64,000 bases of DNA from Ligula intestinalis (Eukaryota > Platyhelminthes > Cestoda > Diphyllobothriidea > Diphyllobothriidae), in assembly GCA_036362985.1 (NCBI GenBank), contig JAYGXS010000003.1, positions 67,407,872 through 67,471,871 of the forward strand. The letters run 5' to 3'. The notes under the pieces are model-generated. The model was not told where the DNA came from and made no database searches. It saw only the letters and a program-made list of their open reading frames with translations. Positions 1-11,604 of this stretch are shown here, one piece after another. Each line of letters begins with the position of its first letter. The first letter of the stretch is position 1. A program made the position numbers and the translations under genes.

Positions 1-356
1 GAAGGTCTGTGTGACTTACTAACACCCAGTCTCGCCTGTGCCTACTTCGCGCTGTGCAACCAATCATCACCAGTCTACCGAGACAAAGCAAGTATTCGGC
101 GGCCGCCCGGTATGACTGCCGTGCGACAACACTTGGGAATCCGCTCTGAGCGGGACGCCGCGCGCTCACGCGGCTCTCACGGCCATGCCGGACCGATTGG
201 CCCCTTTATCCTAACTGTTATGTACACAATACATTCTTCCTTCTACTCTGGCCTTCCCAAGACTTCTCCCATCTCCCAAGGAATCGGGCCTGGGAGATTG
301 TAGCTGTTAGTGTTAACCATCTTAGCCTTAACTCCTATAGGTCCACTACAGATGTG
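1..356 (-). repeat. R1 interspersed repeat, copy a (cut by window edge)
   Basis: This is a minus-strand copy of the repeat family called R1 here. It is recognised by the complement of the box GATCTTCAGGCCCGGTTCC near 275-305, followed by the conserved 'CTGGCCTTCC...ATTCTTCC' block at 225-265. The other end contains the shared 'CCAATCATCACC' block near 60-70. Position 343-355 reads CCACTACAGATGT, which also ends the plus-strand copy at 4836-4848. This could be an inverted terminal motif. No conserved reading frame is seen, so it is probably a non-autonomous element. Confidence 0.6.
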
Positions 357-1029
357 CTCGTTACAAATACCGGCCGTTTTTAGCAGCCCGCTTGCTCACG
401 AATTTTACTTTAGCAGGTGATAACTGCTATCTTGGTTACATAATTTCTTGCAGTACTTGTTTTACTTCCACCAGGAAGGCCTACCGGGTTGGATGTTTCC
501 CTGTTATTACTGCTGTCTGGACAATGACGTTGTCCAAGTGTGTTACGTACAAACCCCCTGATGAACACGGAGCTGGCGAGATTCAATGTTTCAACACGCA
601 AAGGAATGATCCGTGTGATCCTTTAAGATTGCCACGCGAGGTTGCGCAAATACCGTCAGATAATTGACCAAGGGAAGATGCTGTGAGTTGATGGTCGAAG
701 ATGGCACAAAACCGCTCCAGCACAGAGAGTTACTGAACGAGCCCGCGAAAGCAAGCGATTCGAGAAGCAGCGTGATAGAACAAGTTTCGCAGATTTCATA
801 ATCCAACGTCATCCAGAAACAACTTACTGGTACACAACCTGTCGTCGAGAGAAATGACGAAGGTTCGACAGTACGAAGTCTTATTCAACACGACTGATGT
901 TAAACCCATCAACATGACTGCAGTTTTAGAATCGACCATTTAGCAGAAGAAGGCGACGGAGGAAATGAAGAGCTTTAGCTGACACCAGGTATCGTCTCTC
1001 CTTATGGCTCAACAACCACGCAAAGTGTC
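357..1029. other. No gene recognised
   Basis: Unique-looking sequence. The short open frames here (60-90 codons) have no recognisable motif and overlap on both strands, as expected by chance. Confidence 0.5.
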
Positions 1030-1204
1030 CCCCAAGGTAGAACTCAATGCACTAAGGGCACTCTAAACGGATCTGGACATGGTCATCGTGCCGGCCCACA
1101 AGAGGCGTTCCGTTGTCGTATTAGACAGAAAAGCCTCCATCCATAAAACTAGAAACTTACTGGAGGATCGTCAGTTTTATCTCCCACGTGAAACTAATGG
1201 GCAA
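1030..1204 (+). pseudogene. Penelope-like reverse transcriptase N-terminal fragment
   Basis: A short frame reads as the conserved region before the PLE reverse transcriptase fingers: DMVIVPAHKRRSVVVLD, then NLLEDRQFYLP. PLEs normally have a 'I-x-x-x-DKGR-x-VV-x-LD ... LL-D-x-x-x-F/Y' block here. The usual DKG is AHK in this copy. A stop lies just upstream of the DMVIVP block and the frame dissolves after about 1204. The palm, thumb and GIY-YIG endonuclease are absent, so this is a dead scrap of about 55 codons. The match is to family pattern knowledge and no search was run. Confidence 0.6.
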
Positions 1205-2440
1205 CGGTTGCTGCTGTGTTTTACAACCGAAGTATGCTCCACTCGGGGTATCCTGGATTTTATTCACTGAAAATTACGCCTTGCAGCTTGCAAGGGGTAG
1301 TGCGTAGGTGTGAAGGAGCTCTGTTGTTTATGAAGCATAGCATTCTCCTTGACCGCTTTCCTCGGCTGCGAGGTTCAGAAGATTCGATAAGCTTGTCACT
1401 AGTCCACTGTCACAGGTTAGAAGAAGAATGGCTATCATTTCGCAATTACCGGCAATGCGTTCTGCAGCCCTTACATACATTGGCCACTCGGCATGGTCTC
1501 TTTAGAACCGAAATCCGTGTTTTCGGATTACTTTTTTACTGGATTTCATAGTAGTCATAGGATAAACAAATACAACCGACTGAAAAAGGGCTTGCCGACC
1601 TAGATGTCTAAAATGTGTGAGTTCAAATTTCAGCTTTTGAAGTATTTAATCCGTACAAGAAGGCAAGAGAGAAAATATGCCTTGTTATGTACGCAGTTCC
1701 CTACGCTCATTAGGTTTGTCCTTTTCATGCTTGAAGTTGTATCAGTCCGTTTTGGCCTCAAAAAGTGGTTAGAAGCTAGTTACTTTGTCAAGAAAACTGA
1801 CAATCTGAAGACATACCGACCGGTTACTGCAGAATAGTTAAGGCCAGGAATGACTTGGCTAATCACCTTAAACGGACCACACACGAACCGCCCACAATTC
1901 AAGTGTCTTTTCGCTGAATTCCAGAGAAGAAAACTGCGTTCGGTTTAACGTTAGTGTTCAGGTAATTTAGAGTCAATCTTGGGAGTAGAGTTAAGATTGG
2001 GAGCACACTTTAGGGTAGGAAAACTAAATTATTGTCCTTCATGGAATTATTCGCAGGACCACCTTTGTTACTTGGACGGGTCGTTCCTATTTCCGAGTCC
2101 TGTTTAGGGGCCACCATGCAAGCTATCCTTACTCAGAAGAAATACTATCGAATCATTCGTTTTTGCTTGCCGGTCCTATGAAGCTTGACCAGTGGAGCAT
2201 TTGTACCCGAACCGATAGGATTGAGATAAACCGAGATCTGACGTTCCACGATTGAACTGCCAAAAATACGCAATACTCACGTTGCAAGCTGTAATGTCAA
2301 CAAGAGAAGGTTCCCCAAATCATAAGTCAGGTGGGACAGAATTGATAGAAGCAGCTTTACTGCAAGAAGATGAACTGTAAATAGGCTGTGTTAGGAGCCA
2401 GCTGCGTCTGAAAGCTATATATTTACTTGAAGTTATGTCC
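1205..2440. other. No gene recognised
   Basis: Only short unrelated frames are present, such as 1216-1551 (111 codons, low coding character). I see no repeats shared with the rest of the window. It may be the decayed remainder of the PLE fragment just upstream. Confidence 0.4.
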
Positions 2441-2700
2441 GCTGATGTGAGGCCCTGAGTGTGGAGTGTGTCCTAAGCCGATTAATTGGCACGGCGCACA
2501 TCGATTGGTTCGAAGTAACTTGCGTCTCAGGAAGTGAGCGTGGGAAAGGCAGAAGATCGCGGGCCTCTCGCAACGATTGACAAAGAAGGTGCAGGGGAGT
2601 TTGTCACGCGCGAGGGCACAATGACTTGGCTAGCGAATAGAGGATGAGTCAGCGCAGCGGTACGGAATGCAGGCTGCCACACTCACACCAAGTGGTGAAC
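2440..2700 (+). repeat. R6 interspersed repeat, plus-strand copy
   Basis: The stretch around 2532-2690 matches the complement of 7680-7880. Shared blocks include CGATTGACAAAGAAGGT (one mismatch), GAGTTTGTCACRCG-like sequence and GAGTCAGCGCAGCGGTACG-like sequence. No shared frame is maintained. The outer boundaries are not defined. Confidence 0.5.
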
Positions 2701-3299
2701 ACACAGGTTCTTCCTGAGGGCAGATTGGAAAACAATAGGTACCTACAGAGCCTAGGCTCTTGGTTGCAGGGCGAAAAGCAGGTAATCGAGAGGGAAGTGC
2801 TGACGAAGCAACTGGCAGGAGTTTCTATCGTTATTCGGTCGCAGTTCATTTGGCTTTCCGTATTGTTACCCCGCGCTCCGACGCGAGGAGGAGTAAGCGA
2901 GTTTCATCCTGCTACGAGAATGGCAGTCAACTGGTAGTCTGGAGGTTTACCAGGGTATTTTTTAGGAATTCGCAGCAAACCTAACTGTCCTGAGCGCCAC
3001 CGCTGAACCAAAGCGACAAAATGTCGCGATTTGCTAGACGCTTTTTCCATCCAACATATGTCAGTCCTTCTTACACAGAACCGGTCTTACTGTTGCTTGC
3101 GGATGTTATTAACCGTTATTACATTTAAGGAAACTCCAAGGTACTTTAGCCAACAACGACTCCTCAAGGTCTGCTGGGGGTTTCGATCGAGGTGGAAGAC
3201 AAATGAACTTCGTGATGGCGAGGTGCATTGGAAAGTTTGATACGGTGACACATTCCTTAGGGTTTATGGTCGCTGATGCGTAAAATTGGTGCCCCTAGT

Positions 3300-3630
3300 T
3301 CAGTAAATTTATCGCAGGAGGTCAACTAAGTTAAACCCAAGAAACTGCGATCTTCAGGCCCGGTTCCTTAGGAGAAGAGAAGTCAGGGGCGGTCAGATTG
3401 GTAGGGTGAGTTTGTTCTGTACAGTAGGAGTGGAAGAAGGAGTAGGAGGAATTCGAATTTCGGACGAGAGCAATCTGGCTGCTAAGGCACCAGGTACGGA
3501 GTGAAGTCGGTGCGGAAATTGTCACAAGCGCCTAGAACGATCTTTGTGTGAGTTGACCTTGAAATGTGATTGGCCATACCACATAGGCAGGTGGAGGTGT
3601 AGCGGGTCGTGTCTGGCCGACTAGCTCGTA
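3300..3630 (+). repeat. R1 interspersed repeat, copy b
   Basis: It contains TTTATCGCAGGAGG, then CGATCTTCAGGCCCGGTTCC at 3350-3369, then the GGTCAGATTGGTAGGGTGAG block. At its far end is TTGAAATGTGATTGGCC, the family's 'CTTGAA-GTGATTGG' block. It is immediately followed by an opposite-strand copy, giving a tail-to-tail inverted pair. Confidence 0.6.
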
Positions 3631-3639
3631 CCGATGCGG

Positions 3640-4015
3640 TTTCTCGAGGTCTCGATCAGCCAATCACAGTCCCCGCATTTGGCAGGCGACGAATGGAAGC
3701 TTGCACGCATGCCCGGCGCAAGTTGCCCCTTTGCCCAAAATATCCAGGCCGACCTAGCCAATGAAAGCTCGCCCTACCTCTGTCTTCTGCTCCGAGTTCT
3801 CGCCAACAGTTACTTGGGATCCGGTCGACCTCCTGAGCATACGGGCTCTCCCGAGTCAATCTACTCTTATCTATTCTCCTCTCCTCGTGTACCCAATACA
3901 TTCTTCCTACTGCTCTGGCCTTTACGGACTTCTCTTCTGCACAAAGTAACCATGGTCTGAAGATCGCAGTTGCACGGTTAGACTCACTTAACCCCCTGCG
4001 ATAGAGGCCTGTGCG
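3640..4015 (-). repeat. R1 interspersed repeat, copy c
   Basis: Minus-strand copy. On the plus strand it runs from 'CAGCCAATCACAG' (3658) through the 'ACATTCTTCC...CTCTGGCC' block (3897-3921) to 'CTGAAGATCGCAG' (3957-3969) and 'CCCCCTGCGATAGAGG'. A 132-codon minus-strand open frame inside it (3656-4054) is not conserved in other copies, so I do not call it a gene. Confidence 0.6.
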
Positions 4016-4429
4016 CACGTTGGCAGCAGTCAGCGTTCCCGCGTGAGTCTCCACGGGGAGTGAGTCACCACAAATTCAGACTTCATACTTACAATGAGTG
4101 TAACTTAAGCTACCTGACCTCGCCGATACTGCGGATTGTGCGTCCACACACGACGATCCACCCCAGAGGGTCAAACCGCTCCTCATCTCAGGCAACGAAA
4201 ACCAAAGGTGCAAGATCCACTGCCGGGAGGACTGTGTCGTGTCAGAGTCTGGGTAGCTCTTCCTTTCATAACCCGTAGTGACTTATCAGCATCGCACGGA
4301 TGAAAGCCACGCTGAATTTGTGAGGCGGACTCGGCGAACTGACCAAAGCACCAATTTTATTTTTCTCGGGAGGCCTACATTATTCTCACGCGCCTTTTGC
4401 AGCAAGTAAATTCTAATTCATTCAAGCTG

Positions 4430-4850
4430 TATCGCACGGGGTTAAGTTAATAAGGTTAAACTCTGGCCAGTGCGATCTTCAGGCCCGGTTCCTTAGGAGA
4501 AGAGAAAATGGTGGGAGGCCAGATTGGTTGGAAGAATTTATTCTGTGCAGATAGAACTAGAAAAAATACACGAGGTATTTGACTGTCAGACGAGCGAGCG
4601 AGCAACGGCGAGCCGCATCTGAAGCCGGGCCCGCACGGCAGCCGTCACAGGAGGTCCTGTGTTATTCAGCCTTGAAAAGTGATTCATTGGGCTGGTGAGG
4701 CTAGCGTTGGTATGTGCGCAGTTTGACCACCGTGAGGGATTGAGCATTGGCGTGGTCTGCGGCAGCTGTGGTTGACTATCTGACGCTCGAGAGACTACCA
4801 TCACGTGACCCCATGTGTAGCTTGAGGCTAGCAGGCCACTACAGATGTAT
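4430..4850 (+). repeat. R1 interspersed repeat, copy d (near full length)
   Basis: This is one of the most complete copies. It has GTATCGCACGGGGTTAAG at the 5' side, GATCTTCAGGCCCGGTTCC near 4482, GGCCAGATTGGTTGGAAGAA, the AGCCTTGAAAAGTGATTC block, and ends ACCATCACGTGACC ... CCACTACAGATGT (4836-4848). No coding capacity is conserved between copies. Confidence 0.65.
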
Positions 4851-7679
4851 TTCACCAGAAATATTCGTCTGAGACAACGATGTTCACCCCCACCCCCAAC
4901 TTATGTTTGTATTCCGCGCGCACAGCCGATCATCCGCAACGGTACAGGAAGACTGACCGGGCGGAGGCAGCTATAGTCGGATGTCTGCGGTGATGGAATT
5001 ATCGCAACCGATCCATTGGCACTTTTGGGTTCCGCAAAGACGCTCTGGGCAACGGTAAATTATGTATACCGCCCTAGCTACCACTTATCTCAGGATCGTG
5101 TAAAACAGGAATGTTGGTAAGGTGGATTTTGAGGATGGAGCGTCATCGCGGAAAAGTAGCCATATGTGGACCAGAAAAAGTTAAAAATAAAAACAAGTAA
5201 ATGTCCACCAAATTTATCCTTATCGCCCTATATAAAACAAGGAAATTGAAAGTGATATAAAAAAATTGAAAAAAAAGCAACTCTCAAGAAATTAAAGGAA
5301 TTTGAGAAGAAAAAACCGCAAAAAAGAACCTGGTGCATTTCGTTATATGACACTCAGAGGATAACTTCCCAAGGCTATGACATAATAAACCAAACCAAAC
5401 CAGGCCAGGCGTTGTATTTTAAAGCCAGTGGGGCTTTCGTAACTTATCTTTACCACTCTCTGAATAGTAAGATGTACACGATGGTGATTTACGTTTGCCG
5501 CCTGAAGATATTTAAAACCGAATTCTCCTCCCAAGTGATGATGGGCTGCTTCCGCTATAAAACCTTGTTCGCCCTCGAAGCGTTGACGAATGTGGCACTA
5601 CATTCCCAGGTAATTAAAGCCTGAAGCTAGCAATGCAATATCATTGTGTAGTGGAGATGTTTCAGCCGCAATCCAGCTGCACATTCAACACCAAACCAGA
5701 TGGAGTCTGGACAGGATCTAACCAATGGTTTAGTTAAATAGGACGGGCCACAGTATGCAACCTCGTTGATATGAGAATCTCAGGCGGTTAGAAGAAACTG
5801 ATATAGGCCAGAACCCGAGTGCTGTTTGAACGAGAGCAGGTCCTGCTCAGAACGATGATTTCATGCTTGCATGATGTTTGATGCTTATGATTTGATACAG
5901 GCTCATAAGTAACGTGGTATAGTGCTGTCTCGAAGTGAGCAAGGCAAATGACCGTCCATTGTTGGTTGCCGTATGGAGTTCAAGAATACGCTGGAATATA
6001 AATCGTTCGTTTATGCCTTGTCTCGTCTCAAGTCACGCATAGGTTGAAATATGACAATGGAAAGGTTCTCTGCTGAGACACTGAAGAGACCTATGCCGCA
6101 GTAGCGTTCGCACCATGTTCTCAATTACCTTCTTAAGGCCACAAGGCACAAGGATTTCTGAGTCCCAGTCGCCGAGGAGCCATCTTATTTCTCCACGTTT
6201 GCTTATTCACCTCGTGGAGCCAGGGTAGCAGAGCGTCGATACGAGACCTATGAGCTTTTGCCATCATCTACGTGCACCTCCTTAAAGGGCGGCCGCACTG
6301 ACAGGTGTCACACGACATGTATTAGACAAAATTGCGTTCTACGGGAAGAGGGGGGAGGTGGTGACGTGTTGGTCGTTCAAGTTCAAAAGCAACTCAATAT
6401 GGATCGAAGCGTCAGCAAAAAAGTACCCATTAGTATCATGAAGAAAGGGACTACAACAACAAGGTTTCCAAAATCAAAACTCAGGAAGTACGACAACCCT
6501 TACCTCAGCAAGTAAAAGTACAAGCCTTTCAAGAGGCAGAGACAGCGATTTTTTTAGCAAGCTGTGACTGCAGTCTTTGATGTTTCTAGCCCCGGTACGA
6601 GCTGCATGCGTGCACCAGAGATTTTTCTGGTAGGCACCAATCGTTGCAGACATCGATATTGATCGGTTTTACGGTGTCAGCAGGCCGACAGCTGAGCCCT
6701 ATGCTTAGCTAGGGAGTTTCGGTTGCTCTCGCCATGCTGAGTAGATCGCCACAAGACACTCAATTTCGAGAGGGTCTATCAATAATTTGGCGACCAAGGT
6801 GATATAACTTTCTGACTTTCGAGAAGTGCTCTGGGGAGGTGGTCACTGCTATGTAGACCCGCCCGTGATGTCGGGAATGTTCGCGCTAGGCGATTAAGGT
6901 CTTGGACGCGCGTCACCCCTTCTCTATCCTGACTGGCTACCTTTCAGCCAATGACATTTAAGCCCCACCCCAAATCCCCTTGGTTAACATGACTCACAGA
7001 CAAAACTGTTCCCTTTTCCTACAGCACACCTCCTGCTTACGGAGAACATTCTGTTTGGCCTATACAAGATTCTGCCTACAAACTGCCTTCTGTTTTGAAT
7101 ACATAACAGCCACTTCAAGCTGAAAGGGGGCTGCAGTCATCTCTAGCTAATTTTGTTTTCATTTCCGTGCGCTGGTGGAAGGAATACCAGCCTGAACTGT
7201 CTGTACAGCCTGCGTATCTTGGACTGGTTCAATTACTGGCGTTGCTACTCAAATCTTAAAGTTCCCTAAGCTATTCTGCAGACTGGAAACTGCATTGAGG
7301 ACCAGTTGAGTTTTCTTTCGAGCAGGCTCGCCAAGGGTAAGTGGATTTCTGTACGTGTGTCCCTCACTTAAGTTTCTGGTTTTAAAATTACGGCGTCTGG
7401 TAAACGTCAGCTTGGTCGCTCAGTAGATGTACAATTTCAGTGTCTTTAGAACAAGAACTTGCTCTCTCCCGCCGAAAAAAGCGTTGGCATTTTTGGCACC
7501 ATGAGTCATTTTGCTATCATGTATTTATCGAGTATAAACGATCGATAATGAGATCCCATGCTAACAGCAAGTCAAGATAAGCCGAGCAAGGTAGCCATGA
7601 AAAAGCTGCCTACGTCGACCATAAACAGAACAAACGCATTGGGTCAAATATCAGCTATTGATACCGTAGCTTACAACAG
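4851..7679. other. No gene recognised
   Basis: AT-rich stretches (for example 5160-5330), a short poly-C tract near 4886-4900, and only short unsupported frames. The 85-codon frame at 6258-6515 is lysine-rich near its end but shows no motif or splice context that I trust. Confidence 0.45.
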
Positions 7680-7960
7680 TTTAAGTACTGTGCGTAACAG
7701 TTAGTATGTAGTAGCCCGCACTACGTACCTCTGCGCTGACTCTTCCTGTCTTCGCTCGCCCAGTCTTTGTATGCTTGCATGTGACACTCGCCGTACCTTC
7801 CTTGTCAATCGCTGCAAGCGTCTCGCGTTCTCCTGTCCGTTCTACGGTCCCCCGTCGACTTGCTGCTTGAGGTGCGCAGCTGCTCGAAGCCAATCGATGC
7901 GCGCCATTTCACCTGACGACAAAGGAGACATTCCGCAGTCAAGGCTTCGCAGCAGCGGAG
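7680..7960 (-). repeat. R6 interspersed repeat, minus-strand copy
   Basis: The complement of 7680-7880 aligns with 2532-2690: GCGATTGACAAGGAAGGT matches CGATTGACAAAGAAGGT, and AGTCAGCGCAGAGGTACG matches AGTCAGCGCAGCGGTACG. Small frames inside it on both strands are incidental. Confidence 0.5.
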
Positions 7961-8001
7961 ACTCACGGACATAACTTGCCTAGGGATATAGCTGTTAGCT
8001 A

Positions 8002-8102
8002 CAATAGTCGCCGGTTATTAAGCCCACCTTGGGCCCAGAACAAATTGGGCTTAATAAGCGGCTGGGCCTATTAACCGTGGCCTAAATAACCGGCGACTAC
8101 TG
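8002..8102. mobile_element. Pogo/Tc1-mariner-type MITE, 101 bp
   Basis: The element starts CAATAGTCGCCGGTTATT and ends in the complement of CAGTAGTCGCCGGTTATT. The terminal inverted repeats are about 22 bp with three mismatches. It is flanked by TA (8000-8001 and 8103-8104), the target duplication expected for Tc1/mariner-type transposition. The interior is also nearly palindromic (AAGCCC...GGGCTT). Too small to encode anything. A longer relative sits at 35168-35546. Confidence 0.75.
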
Positions 8103-9336
8103 TAGTGCATGAAGGAGACCTTGTACAGCTAATTTTCTCGCAGTAAAAGCTATGCCAACCAATTCGGTCTTCGCCGACTTTGGATTTTGGAAATCTTCGC
8201 TTTGTAGACACTACTACCTTCGACAAGAACAGCAAATTAAACAACTAGAGATGAATAAGTTGAAGAAATGCGTAAAAAGTAGAATCAGTTGTGTAGAAAT
8301 TAAAATGTGACAAAGAGGTGGATAAACAAATGTGCGGCAAAGGACTACCACATGCGCATCGGGCTTCGAAGGTCTGAACTGACTAGAATGTCGTTAGAAT
8401 AGTACGCTAGGGAATGCTTACAGTTAATGCTGAAAGTCTGTTTCGGTGACAACCTGTCGATTCCGTTCAACGAAGATCCAAACTGAGTCACAATTGTGAC
8501 ATAGAGAACCTATCTCGAAATGGTCGATCAGGCGACTGATTGAAGAGTTATCTAGGCCAGTATGGCTATTCCAACCCCGGGTCAAATTGAAAACTCTCAC
8601 AACTACTTAATATACTCGTCTGTCGGCTTATTTTTCTGGCTTTTCGGTAGTTAATTATGGCACGCGGAAGCGAACGAGAGGTTGAAAGTGCTCTTACAAT
8701 CGTGTTAACAGCTCATTAGTTCGTTTCTACGCAAACAGTGTCATGCTCGTGCGTTGCGAGGGGGATTACCACACCGTGTATACCTGAGTAGACGGATGAG
8801 CCGTTGTTATAGATCGTGGATTTGGGGAATGACTAATGAGATCTTGATTTCCGGAGAACCCTTGTTAGAAATTCGAAATAAAACGGGCGGTCCTCACCCC
8901 TGTTGAGCTAGTAAAGACCACGTGCCATCAGAACTTGAACACCAAAATCAACGACCTTCGCATTTTCCGGCATCCGAATCCAACGGTACGTTTCTGAATG
9001 ACATATCTAGTCCGCACACTGTTCGTTCGCAACAGTGGACCACGGTAACGGATCGCATCCCTTACTGCGGACACTGCAGCCTGAAGTACCTTACTCGACT
9101 CGGACATTGTTTACTTGAGAGTTCTTTAGAATTTCAAGTATAGTCTGGTCCTTAAAGGCCGTCTGGGTTTCTATTTTTTTTCTCGTGGTTGGAGCATCTA
9201 GCGCGTTTAGCTACCGAACCTGACCGCAAGGCTGTGGTGACAAGTGCACTTATTTAATCGACGTTCGCGATCATCAGCTCAGGGTGTGATCATCGGGCTT
9301 TGAGGTATTCCAGCAGGCGTACTAGGTCCCAATTCC
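8103..9336. other. No gene recognised
   Basis: No recognised repeat or coding motif. The 73-codon frame at 8922-9143 has no supporting feature. Confidence 0.45.
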
Positions 9337-9353
9337 ACACACACACACACACT
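9337..9353. repeat. (CA)n microsatellite
   Basis: Short uninterrupted CA dinucleotide tract. Confidence 0.9.
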
Positions 9354-10137
9354 GACAGAATTGTTACTACTGGTCCGTGACTGACTATTCGTCAGACCGA
9401 ACAGACTGTTTATTTTGCCGTTAACGTTCACTCAAGGCTATTTCACTATCTCCCACGCAAATATACCAAGCAAGCAAACGAACCCTTTTCCTCAGCGCTG
9501 GTTGTCGTTTTTATCGACTGGTGTGATGAGAAACGTAAGAAGGCATTAAGAACTTTTGCGGGATCACTTGTTTACACTACAGACAGAAGCAAAAAACTTA
9601 GAGGAAGACAACACACACATTACGTGATTGGCTGGAGCCTTCTATAACGCTGGCATCTCAAGTGAACACATTTGCAGGTCTTAAGTGTTACGCCGAAGTT
9701 GTCAGGCTGAAGGTCAAAGAAGCCGTCCAGCACATTATAGTCCACACGCTGGCCTTTCAATTAAAATGTTGTTGCATTTGACCCAGTTTTTAAACACTCG
9801 GTGCGATTCGACAGCAAGATCGGGCTTTTGGACTTAGATGGTATCCTCAATGAGGAAATTTGCTGCATCCAGTCCCTCCTCTAGCGTGCCGCTCGAAGGG
9901 GACTGAACTTGGTTGAAAATTCTAATTCTGGTGGCTTTGTATGCCTGATGCATAGCATAAGCGCCGGCAGACCTGACGGCTCAGTCTGGGATTATCGCGG
10001 TTGTCATGCTGAAAATGTCGTAGATGGAAGGTAATAGAAGCCGTCTATCAAATTATTTTGCAAGGACTTTCAAGAAAGTTTCAACGCATTTGTATGCTAC
10101 TAGTGGCTTTTTATGCTTGAAGGTATGGATCTGAAGT

Positions 10138-10557
10138 GACATCTACCTCGCCACGAAGATTCGTGTATACCGCGCATCCGGCCGGTCGGTCCTCCTCTAC
10201 GGATGTCAATGCTGGGCTGTGCGCGCTGAAGACGAGCGAAGACCGGAGGTCTTTGACCACCAATGACTGAGGACCATCTGGTGAGTTAAGTATTGTGACT
10301 GCATCTCGAATGAAACAGTTCAAACCCACTGCGATCGTATCGCGAGGATATCTCAGGTCATTCAAGAAAGGCGACTGAGGTGGTTTGGACACGTTCTCCG
10401 TCGTCCGCCCCACGAGCTTAGCTATGCTTTCCGCGACCGGGCATCGCAGCTCATCTGGAGGCGTTAAAGAAGAGGGCAACTGAAGACTTACCTCGACACC
10501 ATCCATAAAAACACGAAAGCAGCTCTAAGACCTTCTCCCTTCGGTCTTCGTCGCTGA
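10138..10557 (+). pseudogene. LINE (non-LTR retrotransposon) ORF C-terminal fragment
   Basis: On the plus strand the translation gives TKIRVYRAS, SVLLYGCQCWAV, IARISQVIQERRLRWFGHVL, a degenerate 'RRPP' segment, then YLDTIHKN and PFGLRR before the stop. This order (Y-x-A-x-x-x-S-x-LLYG-x-E-x-W, then RLRWFGHV) is typical of the region after the reverse transcriptase in RTE/CR1-like elements. The canonical E of 'YGCEXW' is Q here. At least three in-frame stops interrupt it, and the RT core and endonuclease are missing, so it is a 5'-truncated dead copy. The following bases to about 10760 could be its 3' UTR. Confidence 0.7.
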
Positions 10558-10904
10558 AAAAGTGAATGTGTGGAGTTTTCCAGATCCGCTGCCGCCAATC
10601 ATCACACGTGGGAGGGTACCATCTGTGACATCACTGAGACCGAATAGATCAAGCATGATCACATCCGTAACAAGTGCAAGTAAGCACACTGCTTGATGCA
10701 TGAAAGTGGTGTCGGCACACCTGGTGACTCAGTCTGGGTCCGCAATAAGCTGAACCACTTGGTCCCTGTGTTTCGAGTAACAAAACATCATTTGTCTCTC
10801 CCATCTCCTAACTGCGGACTTGAGGCCACGGTCCCAAGGCCTTTGACGGAGGCGCATTAGAATCTCCGAGACGCTGGAATTCTAATTTTTCTATCATGCA
10901 GGTA
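10558..10904. other. Possible LINE 3' flank
   Basis: No coding. The block GGTGTCGGCACACCTGGTGA at 10711 resembles GCGCCGGCAGACCTGACGG at 9961, both followed by CTCAGTCTGGG. This suggests a shared repeat segment on each side of the LINE fragment. Confidence 0.35.
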
Positions 10905-11400
10905 CATTTATCGCAGGGATTTACGTTAATCGATGAAACCTTAATCAGCGCGATCTTCAGGCCCGGTTCCTTGTGGAACGGGAAGAGGGTGAGCCGCCAA
11001 GCGGAAGGAACGGTTTATTCTGTATAGAGCGATAGAGCAAATAAGTAGGAGGAATTTGAATGTCGGACGTGTGAACAACCGCTGGCCAGCGAGCAGCGTC
11101 TGAAGTGAAGTGAGAGCGCGAGATTTCAGGAAGCCTTTGTTCCTGCAGCCAAGGAAATGGTGCGCACGGATTGGCTTTGGCTCACGGGGCTAGTGAAAAG
11201 ACGCGAGGCATCGACCCGACCGAGGGACAGGCAATATGGGTAGCGTGGCAAGGAGCTTGTGACGGACAGTCACCGCAACTGCAAGCTTGGCGGGCGAAGG
11301 CACGATGAATCAGCGATAGTGGCACCGATCACAGGTTCCCACCGTGGCACTAGTTTGCCACTATAAATTAACAATCACACGCTAATGGACGAGTCTCAGA
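10905..11400 (+). repeat. R1 interspersed repeat, copy e
   Basis: TTTATCGCAGGGATTTACG, then GCGATCTTCAGGCCCGGTTC near 10951, a GGAACGGTTTATTCTGTATA block and the 'GCGAGCAGCGTCTGAAGTG' block shared with other copies. The 3' half is more diverged. Confidence 0.6.
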
Positions 11401-11604
11401 TAATTGCGGAAGACTAAATCATGTTGATCCGCCCAACCCCTTATTTATTGGGCGGATATTTGGAACTCACGCGGGACAGCAGCAGAAGAATAAATGGTAA
11501 TTACAAAAAATGAACGTCTTTTATTTGGACCTCAAATAATTCAGCGTCGAAGGTCTAATTTGACAGGCTCAGCCACGTTCAGCCACTGACACTTTCCAGT
11601 TAAC

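Noticed and set aside
3656..4054. 132-codon minus-strand open frame
   Set aside because: It lies wholly inside an R1 repeat copy and is not open in the other copies.
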